Part shown: in pieces, positions 1 to 7,785 of the stretch
Layout of the letters: each line of letters opens with the position of its first letter
How positions within the stretch are numbered: the stretch's first letter is position 1
Assembly (NCBI GenBank): GCA_017410585.1
Contig: JAFQQM010000033.1
Location: 1 to 32,791 of the forward strand
Reading direction: 5' to 3'
DNA: 32,791 bases
From: Clostridia bacterium
GTDB taxonomy: Bacteria; Bacillota; Clostridia; Oscillospirales; Acutalibacteraceae
Notes under the pieces: generated by a model
Seen by the model: only the letters and a program-made list of their open reading frames with translations
What the model was told of the DNA's origin: nothing
The model's database searches: none
Position numbers and translations under genes: made by a program

Positions 1-49
1 CGGCTGGTTCCCGTGTGTCCGCCGGTCAGGTCGCGTAAACCACCAAATA

Positions 50-83
50 AAAACCCCGCCGATCGGCCGATCGGCGGGGTTTT
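50..83. terminator. Bidirectional palindromic terminator
   Basis: A perfect 34-bp inverted repeat has a GC-rich core (CCCCGCCGATCGG and its complement) flanked by A-runs on the left and T-runs on the right. It could therefore end transcription on either strand. The gene it serves on the plus strand would lie outside the window. Confidence 0.75.
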
Positions 84-112
84 ATTGTAAACGAAAACCA
101 CACGATAGTCGC

Positions 113-222
113 GCCTCCCTCTGATGAGGGAGGTGGATTTTTGCGAAGCAAAAAGACGGAGGGAGAGAAAAAACTACCCCTCAGTCGGCTGCCGCCGACA
201 GCTCCCCTGACAAGGGGAGCCG
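113..222. repeat. Intergenic mosaic repeat (hairpin-rich)
   Basis: The element contains CCTCCCTCTGATGAGGGAGG, a TTTTTGCGAAGCAAAAA hairpin, a GACGGAGGGAG segment, then CAGTCGGCTGCCGCCGACAG and CTCCCCTGACAAGGGGAG. Each part is an inverted repeat. From memory, intergenic elements with this order of parts recur many times in Faecalibacterium and related Oscillospiraceae genomes. Only one copy is present here, so its repeat status rests on that recollection. Confidence 0.55.
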
Positions 223-268
223 GCAAACCATTTACGGATTTTATACAAAACGATGCCCGAAAATGAAA

Positions 269-291
269 TCCCCCCCGCCATGCGGGGGGGG
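269..291 (-). terminator. Terminator of the transglutaminase-like lipoprotein gene
   Basis: A G/C-rich stem (seven C then GC, a 3-nt loop, GC then seven G) is flanked by A/T runs on both sides. It lies just downstream of the minus-strand stop at 313, so it should end that transcript. Confidence 0.75.
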
Positions 292-312
292 ATTTTTATT
301 ATTTGGTTTTGA

Positions 313-1563
313 TCAATCTTCTTCCAAAAAGGCAAGGAAAGCGGTGCGACCGTCGATGGTCTCCAGCGCATAATAACGGACGGTGCAGAGATAATAGTCC
401 GCCAGATCCTGCACTTGTTCGGAGATCACTTCCTCGTCGTAGTGTTCGATGAGGATGAGGCACCATTCGCGGTGGTGCTGATTAAAGGCGGGCAACGCCG
501 CCTTGTAATAGGCGTAGTCGTCGCCGTTTTCGATCTCGGCGTCGATGGTGGTCAGCAGTCCGTGCGGTACGTCGGGATAAATCGATGCGTTGTCGGTCTC
601 ATGGCCGCACAGCAGATCGGAAAACGCAAAGTAGATGCCGCCGGTCATGGACGGTGAGGCGGGATTATCGTCGCCGCTGGCGGTGGCATCGGCGTTATAC
701 CATTTGCCGTCGATGCAAAGCAGATTCCAAGTATGCCCGATCTCCTCCGAGGGCGGGTCGGTCTTTTCCACACAGGGGATGCCGGCAATATTGAGCAGCA
801 ACGAGAGGGCGTTGGCTTTGCCGTCGCACTGGGTCTTTCGGTTGATAAGGCCGTCGTACAAGTAGGGGGCGACCGCTTTCATATCGCCGTAGATATCCGC
901 ATCGTAGGTGATCTCTTCCGAGGCAAAGCGGTAGAGTGCCGCCGCTTTTTCCACCGTGGTCTGTCCCTTCGGTAAGCCTTCGACGATGTCAACCGCCTTT
1001 TCCAGAGCGGTCATCTTTTTATCCCACCATACCTGTTCGAAACTTTTGACGTTGAGGTAGTAACCGTCCAGTTTGGCGTTGGTCTCGTACAGACCGTCCC
1101 ACACTTCGACCGGATAGTAAGAGGTAAAATCGCCGTATTCGTAGCGGTAATTCTGTTCCAGCAACGGGCTGTCGAGGGCGAGCATTTCCAACACGACCGG
1201 CAGGGTCTCCAGATCCTCAATGAGCAGGTCGTCTACCAAAATATTGTTATAGCCGTTTTCCATCGCGTATTCCAATGCGTGGTATAGCGTCTGCTCGTTT
1301 TCGTCGAGCGAGTCGTAATGCATACGGCCGCGGTATTGGCTGTATTTGGCTTGCTTGTCCGCAAACTCTTCGGCGCGGAAATATTCGATCTTCTCCTCTT
1401 CGTCAAACAGTTCGCCTTTGGAAAAGCCCAACCGCGGGATCGCTTCCTGCTCGGCGGTCAGCGACGAGCCCATCACCATCTCCAAGGCCAGATCCATCAC
1501 CGTGCAACCGCACAGCGAAAAGACCATCACCGTACAAAGTAACAGGCACAAGATTTTTTTCAC
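313..1563 (-). CDS. Lipoprotein with a transglutaminase-like (cysteine protease fold) domain
   Basis: The product starts with a lipoprotein signal (hydrophobic run, then LCGC with the lipidated Cys near residue 20), so it should sit on the outer face of the membrane. The C-terminal half shows the transglutaminase-like catalytic triad: Cys in TQCDGKANAL (about residue 246), His in GHTWNLL (about 277) and Asp in YNADATA (about 292). Such domains act as peptidases or amide-forming enzymes; the substrate is unknown. An ATG exists at 1569, but AAGGAGG at 1571-1577 leaves only one base before it. The in-frame GTG at 1563 has a 7-base spacer and gives a clean MKKILCLLL signal peptide, so GTG is preferred (416 residues). 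The gene has its own promoter and terminator and appears monocistronic. Confidence 0.85.
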   Translation of the reverse strand: MKKILCLLLCTVMVFSLCGCTVMDLALEMVMGSSLTAEQEAIPRLGFSKGELFDEEEKIEYFRAEEFADKQAKYSQYRGRMHYDSLDENEQTLYHALEYAMENGYNNILVDDLLIEDLETLPVVLEMLALDSPLLEQNYRYEYGDFTSYYPVEVWDGLYETNAKLDGYYLNVKSFEQVWWDKKMTALEKAVDIVEGLPKGQTTVEKAAALYRFASEEITYDADIYGDMKAVAPYLYDGLINRKTQCDGKANALSLLLNIAGIPCVEKTDPPSEEIGHTWNLLCIDGKWYNADATASGDDNPASPSMTGGIYFAFSDLLCGHETDNASIYPDVPHGLLTTIDAEIENGDDYAYYKAALPAFNQHHREWCLILIEHYDEEVISEQVQDLADYYLCTVRYYALETIDGRTAFLAFLEED

Positions 1564-1586
1564 GCTCATCCCTCCTTATACACTTT

Positions 1587-1615
1587 ATTATAGCAGAGAA
1601 CAAACGGCAAATCAA
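1587..1615 (-). promoter_or_regulatory. Sigma-70/SigA promoter of the lipoprotein gene
   Basis: On the minus strand TTGATT (1615-1610) and TATAAT (1592-1587) are separated by 17 bp, ahead of the AAGGAGG ribosome site. Confidence 0.75.
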
Positions 1616-1640
1616 CCGCCAATCGTTCACTTTTCGCAAT

Positions 1641-1682
1641 AACCAAAACCTACCCCTAACACCAACCAAAACCTACCCCTAA
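1641..1682. repeat. 19-bp direct repeat, two copies
   Basis: The sequence AACCAAAACCTACCCCTAA occurs at 1641-1659 and again, identically, at 1664-1682, giving a 23-bp period. It lies between the ilvD terminator and the -35 box of the lipoprotein promoter. Confidence 0.85.
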
Positions 1683-1686
1683 AATC

Positions 1687-1718
1687 AAAAAAGCGATCGC
1701 CAAAGCGATCGCTTTTTT
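1687..1718 (-). terminator. Terminator of the flippase-ilvD operon
   Basis: A 14-bp stem (six A plus GCGATCGC and its complement) with a CAAA loop lies immediately after the ilvD stop. On the minus strand it ends in a T-run. Confidence 0.9.
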
Positions 1719-1719
1719 C

Positions 1720-3384
1720 TTATAACATATCGTCGAAAACGGCGCCGTAAGAAGCGTCGGTAACGTGCTGGGCATAGCGGCGGTTGTAGCCGGTAAGTTC
1801 TTGTACCGGCGGTTGCCAGTTGGCGGCGCGGGCGGCCAGTGTGGCGTCATCCAGTTGCACTTCCAGCACGCGGCCCGGAATATCGATCCGGATGATATCG
1901 CTGTCTTCCACCAGACCGATGACGCCGCCGGCGGCGGCTTCGGGCGAGACGTGGCCGATGCTCGCACCGCGGGTGGCGCCGGAGAAGCGGCCGTCGGTAA
2001 TGAGGGCCACGCTGCTACCCAGCCCCATGCCGATGATGTTGGAAGTGGGGGAGAGCATTTCGCGCATACCCGGTCCGCCCTTCGGTCCTTCGTAACGGAT
2101 CACCACAACGTCCCCCGCTTTGATCTTGCCGCCGAGGATGGCGTCGTTGGCTTCTTCCTCGCTGTTAAACACACGGGCGGGGCCGGTGTGTTGCATCATT
2201 TCGGGTGCGACTGCGCCTTGCTTGACCACCGCACCGCGCTCGGCCAGATTGCCGAACAACACCGCGATACCGCCGTCGGCGCGGATGGGGGAATCCACAA
2301 AATGGATGATGTCGCCGTCCGCCTCCGGCGCGGCGTCGATGCGGTCACCGACGGTGCCGCAGACGGTCAGCGCGTCACGGTGGACGAGATTCTTTTTATC
2401 CAATTCTTTGAGCATCGAGGAGATACCGCCGACGTCGTTTAGATCGGTGATAAACACCGACGAGGCGGGATTGAGTTTGCAGATCTGCGGGGTGGTCTTG
2501 CCGATATCGTCGATGTGCTTGAGTTGCAACGGATGACCGGCGGCATACGACACCGCCAGAATATGTAACACTGTGTTACTCGAACAGCCGATCGCCATAT
2601 CGGCACGCAGGGCGTTATCAAACGCCTTTTCGGTGAGGATATCCGACGGACGGACGTTTTCTTTCAGCAGATCCAGCACCCGTTCGCCGGCGGTCTTGGC
2701 CAGACGGATGCGGGCGGCGGTAACGGCGGGAATGGTGCCGTTGCCCGGCAGTGCCATACCGAGCGTTTCGGTGAGGCAGTTCATCGAGTTGGCGGTGTAC
2801 ATACCCGAGCAGGAGCCGCAACCGGGGCAGGCGGTCTCTTCCATCTGATGCAGTTGGCACTCGGTCAGTTTGCCGGCGGCGGTGGCGCCCACTGCTTCGA
2901 ACATTTCGGACAGGCCGATACGCCCGCCGTTTAGGTCTTTGCCCGGCATCATCGGGCCGCCCGACACAAAGATGGACGGCAGGTCCAGACGGCAGGCCGC
3001 CATCAGCATACCGGGGACGATCTTATCGCAGTTGGGGATAAACACCACTGCATCCATCGGATGGGCGGTGAGCATCACTTCGATGGAGTCGGCGATCAGT
3101 TCACGGGAACTGAGGGAGTATTTCATACCCTTGTGGTTCATGGCCAGACCGTCGCACACGCCGATGGTATCAAACCGGAACGGCACGCCGCCGGCATTGC
3201 GGATACCCGCTTCTACCGCGTCGGCAATGGTGTTTAGATGGGTGTGTCCGGGGATAAAGTCGCTCTTGGAGCAGACCACCGCCACAAACGGGCGCTTCAT
3301 TTCGCTGTCGGTCACACCGAGCGCTTTGAGCAGCGAACGGTGCGGGGCACGGGAAATGCCCTCTTTCAAAAGATCACTACGCAT
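1720..3384 (-). CDS. ilvD: Dihydroxy-acid dehydratase
   Basis: The enzyme dehydrates 2,3-dihydroxy-isovalerate and 2,3-dihydroxy-3-methylvalerate to the 2-keto acids, the third common step of valine and isoleucine synthesis in the cytosol. The product is 554 residues, the usual length. It shows the family's iron-sulfur cluster cysteines: NCDKIVPG with Cys119 and [15 protein letters not shown] starting at Cys186. It also has the conserved start [17 protein letters not shown] and a [19 protein letters not shown] segment near the C-terminus. A GAGGAGG site overlaps the stop of the upstream gene, so translation is probably coupled. It is last in a three-gene operon with a polysaccharide flippase, an odd partner. 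No other ilv or leu genes are in the window. Confidence 0.97.
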   Translation of the reverse strand: MRSDLLKEGISRAPHRSLLKALGVTDSEMKRPFVAVVCSKSDFIPGHTHLNTIADAVEAGIRNAGGVPFRFDTIGVCDGLAMNHKGMKYSLSSRELIADSIEVMLTAHPMDAVVFIPNCDKIVPGMLMAACRLDLPSIFVSGGPMMPGKDLNGGRIGLSEMFEAVGATAAGKLTECQLHQMEETACPGCGSCSGMYTANSMNCLTETLGMALPGNGTIPAVTAARIRLAKTAGERVLDLLKENVRPSDILTEKAFDNALRADMAIGCSSNTVLHILAVSYAAGHPLQLKHIDDIGKTTPQICKLNPASSVFITDLNDVGGISSMLKELDKKNLVHRDALTVCGTVGDRIDAAPEADGDIIHFVDSPIRADGGIAVLFGNLAERGAVVKQGAVAPEMMQHTGPARVFNSEEEANDAILGGKIKAGDVVVIRYEGPKGGPGMREMLSPTSNIIGMGLGSSVALITDGRFSGATRGASIGHVSPEAAAGGVIGLVEDSDIIRIDIPGRVLEVQLDDATLAARAANWQPPVQELTGYNRRYAQHVTDASYGAVFDDML

Positions 3385-3396
3385 AGAAATTCCTCC

Positions 3397-4116
3397 TCAG
3401 GGTTGTTGTGCTTCAATAAAGGCCTTGGCCAGAGCCATACACGCCTCGATCGTTTGTTTATCGGCTTCCTGCCGTTTTTCGCCGCCCTTTTTCGTGGGGC
3501 CGCACACGCCGAAATACAGATGTTCGGGGAACTTTTTGCCCCATTCGCTCTGCTGGTATTCACTGCCGTACCAATCCCAGTAATCGTGAGAGTCGTCGTA
3601 GCCTTCCGCCTCGATATCCATCGGGATATAGAAGGGGTAGCCTTCGTCTACGCTCTTCTTGATGACCCGCTCGTAGGTCGGTTGATCGAAGATATAAAAT
3701 TTGTTGTAACCGGCGCCCATCAGCGCTTGCAGTTTGGTGGTATAGGTGTAGGTCATTTCGCTGAAGTCGTCTTCGTCGGCACCGATCGGCAGGTTTTCCA
3801 GACCGACCCGCACCTCGCCGTCGCCGTTGACGTCCACCGCGTGTTCGAGGAACGCGTCGTACAGTTTATCCTGCGCCTCGTAGTCGACGGCGTTGCCGGT
3901 GACCAGCACAATCTCGTAATCCGGTTCCACTTTGGTGACCATTTGTACGATACAGACGGTGAGGATGAGCGCAACGCCCAGACCGCCTAATACCCACCAT
4001 TTATAGTAGTACCAGAAATTCTCCCATTTTCCTTTCGGCGTCTGCGGCTTTTGCGGAGCCTCCGGCCGCTGAAGTTCCTCCTCGCTGACCCCCGCCAGCA
4101 ACATTTTTCTCGCCAT
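3397..4116 (-). CDS. Single-pass membrane protein of unknown function
   Basis: The protein has 239 residues. A short charged, proline-rich cytoplasmic N-terminus (about 1-30) is followed by an aromatic WENFWYYYKWW stretch, one membrane span (about 41-60) and an acidic extracytoplasmic domain of about 175 residues. I do not recognise a catalytic motif. The aromatic juxtamembrane stretch resembles small uncharacterised Clostridia membrane proteins, but that is only an impression. Its AAGGAG site overlaps the stop codon of the flippase gene 14 bases upstream, and its own stop overlaps the ilvD ribosome site. All three genes are therefore co-transcribed and probably translationally coupled. A role with the flippase at the envelope is an inference from position. 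Confidence 0.85.
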   Translation of the reverse strand: MARKMLLAGVSEEELQRPEAPQKPQTPKGKWENFWYYYKWWVLGGLGVALILTVCIVQMVTKVEPDYEIVLVTGNAVDYEAQDKLYDAFLEHAVDVNGDGEVRVGLENLPIGADEDDFSEMTYTYTTKLQALMGAGYNKFYIFDQPTYERVIKKSVDEGYPFYIPMDIEAEGYDDSHDYWDWYGSEYQQSEWGKKFPEHLYFGVCGPTKKGGEKRQEADKQTIEACMALAKAFIEAQQP

Positions 4117-4130
4117 GAAACTTCACTCCT

Positions 4131-5723
4131 TTACTTTTGCTTAAACAGGCGTTGCAACGGACGCAACACCAAGTCTTTTTCCTCGCGGTTCATGGACAAC
4201 AGCCAGACCGAAAGGAGGTAAACGATCACAAACAGCCCGCCCCACAGCAACACGTCGACGTACGAGTTGCGCATAGGCGCCCACAGCGCAATGGCGATCG
4301 CCACCGCCGCCGGCGGGAGTATACCGGGCAACATCCGCAGTATCGACCGCCAGAAAGCGGGGATATCCAGCCCGATGTGTTTGTGATAATACCAGTTCAT
4401 CAGCAACACGTTGCCGATCAGCACCGCCAAGGCCGTGCCCATCGCACAGCCGAGACCGGCAAAGATACCGGCGTATTCGGCGCCGTAGGTACTGCTCATA
4501 TACCGTTCGCCGAGAGAGGCAAACAGTTTGCAAAGCGGAATACTTAAGATCAAATTCCCGATCGCTACCCCTAAATACACGAAGGAACGGAATTTGTGCA
4601 TATTCTTTGCCCGCTGAATTTCAATACCCAGCGTCTGAATGGCGGGGAACAACGCCGGAATAAACAGCGCCAGCGCGATGAGATAGGATACCTCATACGC
4701 CTCGCCGCCGCCCCAGCACACCGCAAACGGACGCCCCACCGCCGCAAAGCCGAGCAGGATCATACTCATCAGTAAAAACTGGATGCGACCGACGCGAATG
4801 AATAGGGCGGACAGTTCTTCGTTACTGCTGCCGGCACTGACCATACGATGTACACGGGGGGTCAGCAGACCGGAGAAGGTGGTGGACATGGTGGTGTAAT
4901 ACTGCTCCAATTGGGAGCCGATGGTGTAGATGGCGATGGGGACGGAGCCGACGCCGGTGAGGATGAGGCGATCCATCGACCAGTTGATCTGGTCGACCAG
5001 AATGCCGATGAAGATATAGAACGTATACCCGAACATCTCTTTGACCAATCCGCGGTCAAACCGACCGAAGCGGAAGGACATCTTCAGGTGTTTGAGGCAA
5101 TACAAAATATTGAGGGTGCCGGAAAGTAAGGTGAAAAACAGGGTGAGGCACACCATGGTCACCGATCGGAAACCGCACAGCAGTAACGGGATCATAATGA
5201 GCGGGTTGAGCACCGTCTTGCCGATAGCGACGATCTTTTGGAACAGATACTGTTCGTTGACCATCACGTGGGATTCGAATATGCTGATGGGGAAAGCGAC
5301 CGCCGCGTTGACCGTCAGGATATACATCAGTTTTTGCGCCAACGCGATCTCGGGCTCGGTCAGTGCGCTGGAAGCCAGCAACTGCGGCATACCGGCGGCA
5401 ATGATACTGCCGATGACCAGTACCGCCGCACCGAGGATGGCGTAGATGGTGAGGAACAAGCCATTGAGTCGGGCGACCCCTTCCTTGTCATCGGCTACTT
5501 TAAATCGGGAATAAAAGCGGGTGTAGGCAGAGCCGAGACCGAAACTGAGCAGGTTGAGATACGAAACGATCGGCAGGACCGTATTGTATACGCCAAACTC
5601 CGATTCCCCCAGTTGCCGCAACATAATGGGGGTGTAGACCAGCGAAACGATAACCCCCATCGCCAGCGACGCATAGGACAGTACCGCGCCGAATTTCAGT
5701 TGATTGACCGGACGTTTTGCCAT
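4131..5723 (-). CDS. Polysaccharide/lipid-linked oligosaccharide flippase (MOP superfamily, Wzx-like)
   Basis: About 530 residues with roughly 12-14 hydrophobic segments spread along the protein. The opening AVLSYASLAMGVIVSLVYTPIMLRQLG, followed by the GxxEFGVYN motif, is typical of Wzx/PST-type polysaccharide exporters, which flip lipid-linked sugar units across the membrane. The substrate cannot be inferred. The ATG at 5723 is chosen because AAGGAGG stands 8 bases upstream. The longer frame from 5777 would start beyond the -10 box. It is the first gene of an operon with a membrane protein and ilvD. No glycosyltransferases are nearby. Confidence 0.88.
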   Translation of the reverse strand: MAKRPVNQLKFGAVLSYASLAMGVIVSLVYTPIMLRQLGESEFGVYNTVLPIVSYLNLLSFGLGSAYTRFYSRFKVADDKEGVARLNGLFLTIYAILGAAVLVIGSIIAAGMPQLLASSALTEPEIALAQKLMYILTVNAAVAFPISIFESHVMVNEQYLFQKIVAIGKTVLNPLIMIPLLLCGFRSVTMVCLTLFFTLLSGTLNILYCLKHLKMSFRFGRFDRGLVKEMFGYTFYIFIGILVDQINWSMDRLILTGVGSVPIAIYTIGSQLEQYYTTMSTTFSGLLTPRVHRMVSAGSSNEELSALFIRVGRIQFLLMSMILLGFAAVGRPFAVCWGGGEAYEVSYLIALALFIPALFPAIQTLGIEIQRAKNMHKFRSFVYLGVAIGNLILSIPLCKLFASLGERYMSSTYGAEYAGIFAGLGCAMGTALAVLIGNVLLMNWYYHKHIGLDIPAFWRSILRMLPGILPPAAVAIAIALWAPMRNSYVDVLLWGGLFVIVYLLSVWLLSMNREEKDLVLRPLQRLFKQK

Positions 5724-5756
5724 TGGCGTCGCCTCCTTTTTTACATAGATACAATT

Positions 5757-5785
5757 ATTATACACGTTTCCCTGCAAAAAGTAAA
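5757..5785 (-). promoter_or_regulatory. Promoter of the flippase-ilvD operon
   Basis: On the minus strand TTTACT (5785-5780), a 17-bp spacer and TATAAT (5762-5757) stand about 20 bases upstream of the flippase ribosome site. Confidence 0.7.
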
Positions 5786-5819
5786 GTAGCAGCCGTTTTT
5801 TTCTTACGAAACCTTTTGT

Positions 5820-5848
5820 TTGACAAGGCGGCGGAAGTGTGGTATACT
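5820..5848 (+). promoter_or_regulatory. Promoter of the 97-residue protein gene
   Basis: TTGACA (5820-5825), a 17-bp spacer and TATACT (5843-5848) lie about 35 bases before the start codon. It diverges from the flippase promoter. Confidence 0.85.
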
Positions 5849-5882
5849 ACTACAAGAATTTGACGAAACGGAGGAAAAACAG

Positions 5883-6176
5883 ATGGCAGATAAACCGTTT
5901 TTGCAGTATAGAGGCAAGCCGTTGGTGCGTATGGGCAACACCCTGTACTACGGTATGATGAACGAACCGTTCGTGGTGATGCTTCAGATCCTGTCCACCA
6001 AAGAGAACAACGGCGTGACGGTGGCGGATAAGGTATCGGTGCAGCTCATCTCCACCGACGAGACGATGCGCCCGAAGGATCGGATCGCCAAGCGCAGTGA
6101 GAAAAACTCGCTGTACGATGCGCTGGATATCGGCGCGATCTGGCTGGAACGCGCGATCCGCGATGCCTCCAAGTAA
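5883..6176 (+). CDS. Conserved-looking small protein of unknown function (97 residues)
   Basis: It starts MADKPFLQYRGKPLVR and is soluble, with no signal peptide or membrane span. It has mixed charge and no cysteine or metal-binding motif. The ATG at 5883 is preferred over upstream in-frame starts because GGAGG stands about 9 bases before it and the longer frame would begin inside the promoter. A consensus promoter upstream and a strong terminator downstream mark it as a genuine single-gene unit. I do not recognise the family. The N-terminal pattern of short hydrophobic strands could be a small beta-sheet fold, but that is speculation. Confidence 0.8.
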   Translation: MADKPFLQYRGKPLVRMGNTLYYGMMNEPFVVMLQILSTKENNGVTVADKVSVQLISTDETMRPKDRIAKRSEKNSLYDALDIGAIWLERAIRDASK

Positions 6177-6183
6177 ATCCAAT

Positions 6184-6222
6184 AAAAAACTCCCGATGCG
6201 ATACCGCATCGGGAGTTTTTTT
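6184..6222. terminator. Bidirectional terminator between convergent genes
   Basis: An 11-bp GC-rich stem, CTCCCGATGCG with its complement, has an ATAC loop, with A-runs to the left and T-runs to the right. It serves the 97-residue protein gene on the plus strand and the convergent AraC gene on the minus strand. Confidence 0.9.
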
Positions 6223-7135
6223 ATTCGTCGTCGCGGCCGACCGACCGCGCCTTGGAGGTGGCACGGACGGTGGGCGGCACGTTTTGGTTGAGAGTGCGGG
6301 GGTGGTACTCGCTGGGTAAACGCCCGAAATGCTCCTTAAATTTTTTGGCGAAATAGGAGAGGGAGTTGTAGCCGATGGCGGTGGCCACTTCGGTGACGCT
6401 TTGCGGATACTTGGTCAGCATCAAGGCGGCGTATTCCATTCGCTTGATGTGGCGATACTGCACGATGGTGTATCCGGTAATTTTCTTAAACTGGTGCGCC
6501 AGCGCCGAAGGGGAGAGGGGGTAGTCCCGATAGATGTCTTCTACGCTGGTGCGCAGATATTCAAATCGGTCGAAGTGATAGACGATCTCCTTGATATACC
6601 AATGGGTATCGTGTTTGTGGGAAGGGGTGTCGCTGGTCGGCACCTGTACGAAACAGCAATGAATGAGGGTAAACAGCATCAGTTCAAACAACGCCAGATG
6701 ATTCTCCATCGGGGTCAGGTCAATGGTGTTGAATGCCGCCGTGATATACTCGAACTGTTCGTGGGTCAAGCGTTTTTCCTGATAGCGGGTGGTGAGTAAG
6801 TCCGGCATTTGCGGAAAATGTTGGCGGCAGAATTCCTCGAAATACGTTTCTTGGATCATAAAAGACATACAGGAACTGTCCGGTTCGTTGGCGGTGACCT
6901 GATGCTCTTCGCCGCTGCGATAAAAGAACAGCGAGGTGCGCGCCTGTCGGCGCTTACGGCCGTTGTTTTCGTTGATAAAGCTGCCGCCGGTGACCAGCGA
7001 AAACTCGCAAAAATCGACGTGCTTGTGCAACGGGGCGTTTTCTATGGTATACGTATACGCGAAGGGTCCCTCGCTTTTAAGAAAAAACTCGTTGAATTGC
7101 AGAAGATCTACGACATCGGGTTGACGATCGCCCAT
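6221..7135 (-). CDS. AraC-family transcriptional regulator (regulator 1)
   Basis: An N-terminal cupin-like sensing domain (FCEFSLVTGGSF and GEEHQVTA segments, about the first 110 residues) is followed by two C-terminal helix-turn-helix units (about 198-281). The second contains the family signature VATAIGYNSLSYFAKKFKEHFG. AraC proteins of this kind usually sense a sugar and activate transport and hydrolase genes. The frame is open to 7201, but that start would lie upstream of the promoter. ATGs at 7141 and 7135 are both possible; GGGAG at 7145-7149 is 9 bases from 7135 and only 3 from 7141, so 7135 is preferred (304 residues). It is divergent from the large surface-protein operon and paralogous to the regulator at its far end (shared FEEFCRQHFP / FEDFVTRHFP), so it is the prime candidate to control that operon. 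Confidence 0.93.
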   Translation of the reverse strand: MGDRQPDVVDLLQFNEFFLKSEGPFAYTYTIENAPLHKHVDFCEFSLVTGGSFINENNGRKRRQARTSLFFYRSGEEHQVTANEPDSSCMSFMIQETYFEEFCRQHFPQMPDLLTTRYQEKRLTHEQFEYITAAFNTIDLTPMENHLALFELMLFTLIHCCFVQVPTSDTPSHKHDTHWYIKEIVYHFDRFEYLRTSVEDIYRDYPLSPSALAHQFKKITGYTIVQYRHIKRMEYAALMLTKYPQSVTEVATAIGYNSLSYFAKKFKEHFGRLPSEYHPRTLNQNVPPTVRATSKARSVGRDDE

Positions 7136-7159
7136 TCGCATCCACTCCCTTCTGCCCTC

Positions 7160-7188
7160 ATTATAGAGCAATAACAAAATTCTGTCAA
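7160..7188 (-). promoter_or_regulatory. Consensus promoter of AraC regulator 1
   Basis: On the minus strand TTGACA (7188-7183) and TATAAT (7165-7160) are both perfect, with a 17-bp spacer. The predicted transcript would start near 7153, leaving a leader of under 20 bases before the start codon. Confidence 0.88.
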
Positions 7189-7309
7189 ACCAAAAAATCA
7201 AAACCGACGTCTGTTGGGAAAAAGAAACAAATATACTGGAAATTATTTAGCAAAATTATCCTATAAATTCAAAAAAAGAAAAAAGCCGGAAGAAAAAAAC
7301 AAAAAAAAT

Positions 7310-7345
7310 GCAGAAAAGTGTTAGTATGCACGGAAAACTGTTAGC
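7310..7345 (+). promoter_or_regulatory. Probable AraC operator: direct repeat with 20-bp period
   Basis: The pattern GAAAAnTGTTAG occurs at 7313-7324 and again at 7333-7344, exactly 20 bp apart, so both copies face nearly the same side of the helix. The second copy overlaps the -35 position of the promoter-like element at 7362-7370. That is the arrangement used by AraC-type activators at class II promoters. The identity of the bound protein is inferred. Confidence 0.55.
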
Positions 7346-7370
7346 GGATCGGACGGACACCTGCTATACT
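7341..7370 (+). promoter_or_regulatory. Likely activator-dependent promoter of the surface-glycan operon
   Basis: An extended -10, TGCTATACT, lies at 7362-7370. The 17-18 bp upstream position holds only a poor -35 (TTAGCG). A good -10, a weak -35 and adjacent direct repeats suggest dependence on an activator. Transcription would start near 7377. Confidence 0.55.
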
Positions 7371-7700
7371 TAAAAATAGGAAAAGTGGGGCTTTCTCGTT
7401 TCCGGCGGTTTCCTGAAGGCCGATTTTTTAATCTATTACGCATAATTTAGTAAAAACTTAAAAATAAGTCATATCCCGTTCTTGGGGTCAAAGAGGCGTC
7501 GGAATTTGATAAAATGCCCGAAAAAGCCGGCGCGCTCGGCTGAAATGCAGAAAATTGCACGAATTGGCTTGTGGAAATCGCTACTATTTTCCGTTGAAAC
7601 CCCAAAATCAGACTTCGGCCGCGCGGGGGCTGCTGTTGCTTTAATTTAAAATTGGATACCAAAACATTTAAATCAGGGCAAGCGCCGGCGCAGAATCGAA

Positions 7701-7709
7701 TGATATAAT
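7701..7709 (+). promoter_or_regulatory. Possible second promoter (extended -10 TGATATAAT)
   Basis: A perfect extended -10 element lies about 75 bases upstream of the first operon gene. No -35 box is visible at 16-18 bp upstream, so it is either weak or activator-dependent. Confidence 0.45.
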
Positions 7710-7785
7710 AGTATATGTCTTAATGAAAGTGGCTATTTGGCGGTGGATCCGCTTTAATTATTTGTCATAGCAGGAGGAATTTGTT

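Larger units (their letters stand above)
1..312. other. Noncoding end region with hairpins and a mosaic repeat
   Basis: No convincing gene lies here. The short open frames present have no ribosome site and cross hairpin DNA. The region holds a perfect palindromic terminator, a repeat-like element made of two hairpin pairs, and the terminator of the neighbouring lipoprotein gene. Each is listed separately. Confidence 0.7.
7189..7785. other. Divergent regulatory region and long leader ahead of the surface-glycan operon
   Basis: About 600 bp without a convincing gene. The left half is A-rich (7201-7320) and contains direct repeats next to a promoter-like element. The right half would be a leader of about 400 bases containing small inverted repeats (for example AGCCG...CGGCT near 7525-7545 and GGAAA...TTTCC near 7575-7595) and a second extended -10 box. 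I recognise no known riboswitch. Confidence 0.6.

Noticed and set aside
26-371. Short frames in the left end
   Set aside because: They run through hairpins and the mosaic repeat, and the second overlaps the end of the lipoprotein gene.
1693-1712. GCGATCGC octamers (HIP1-like)
   Set aside because: They are simply the two arms of the ilvD terminator; there is no wider enrichment to suggest a HIP1 system.
7447-7662. 71-residue minus-strand frame in the operon leader
   Set aside because: It has no ribosome site and unremarkable composition, and it lies in the predicted untranslated leader.
7189-7785. Known riboswitch or T-box in the leader
   Set aside because: No conserved core sequence of a familiar class (T-box, c-di-GMP, cobalamin, SAM) could be recognised.
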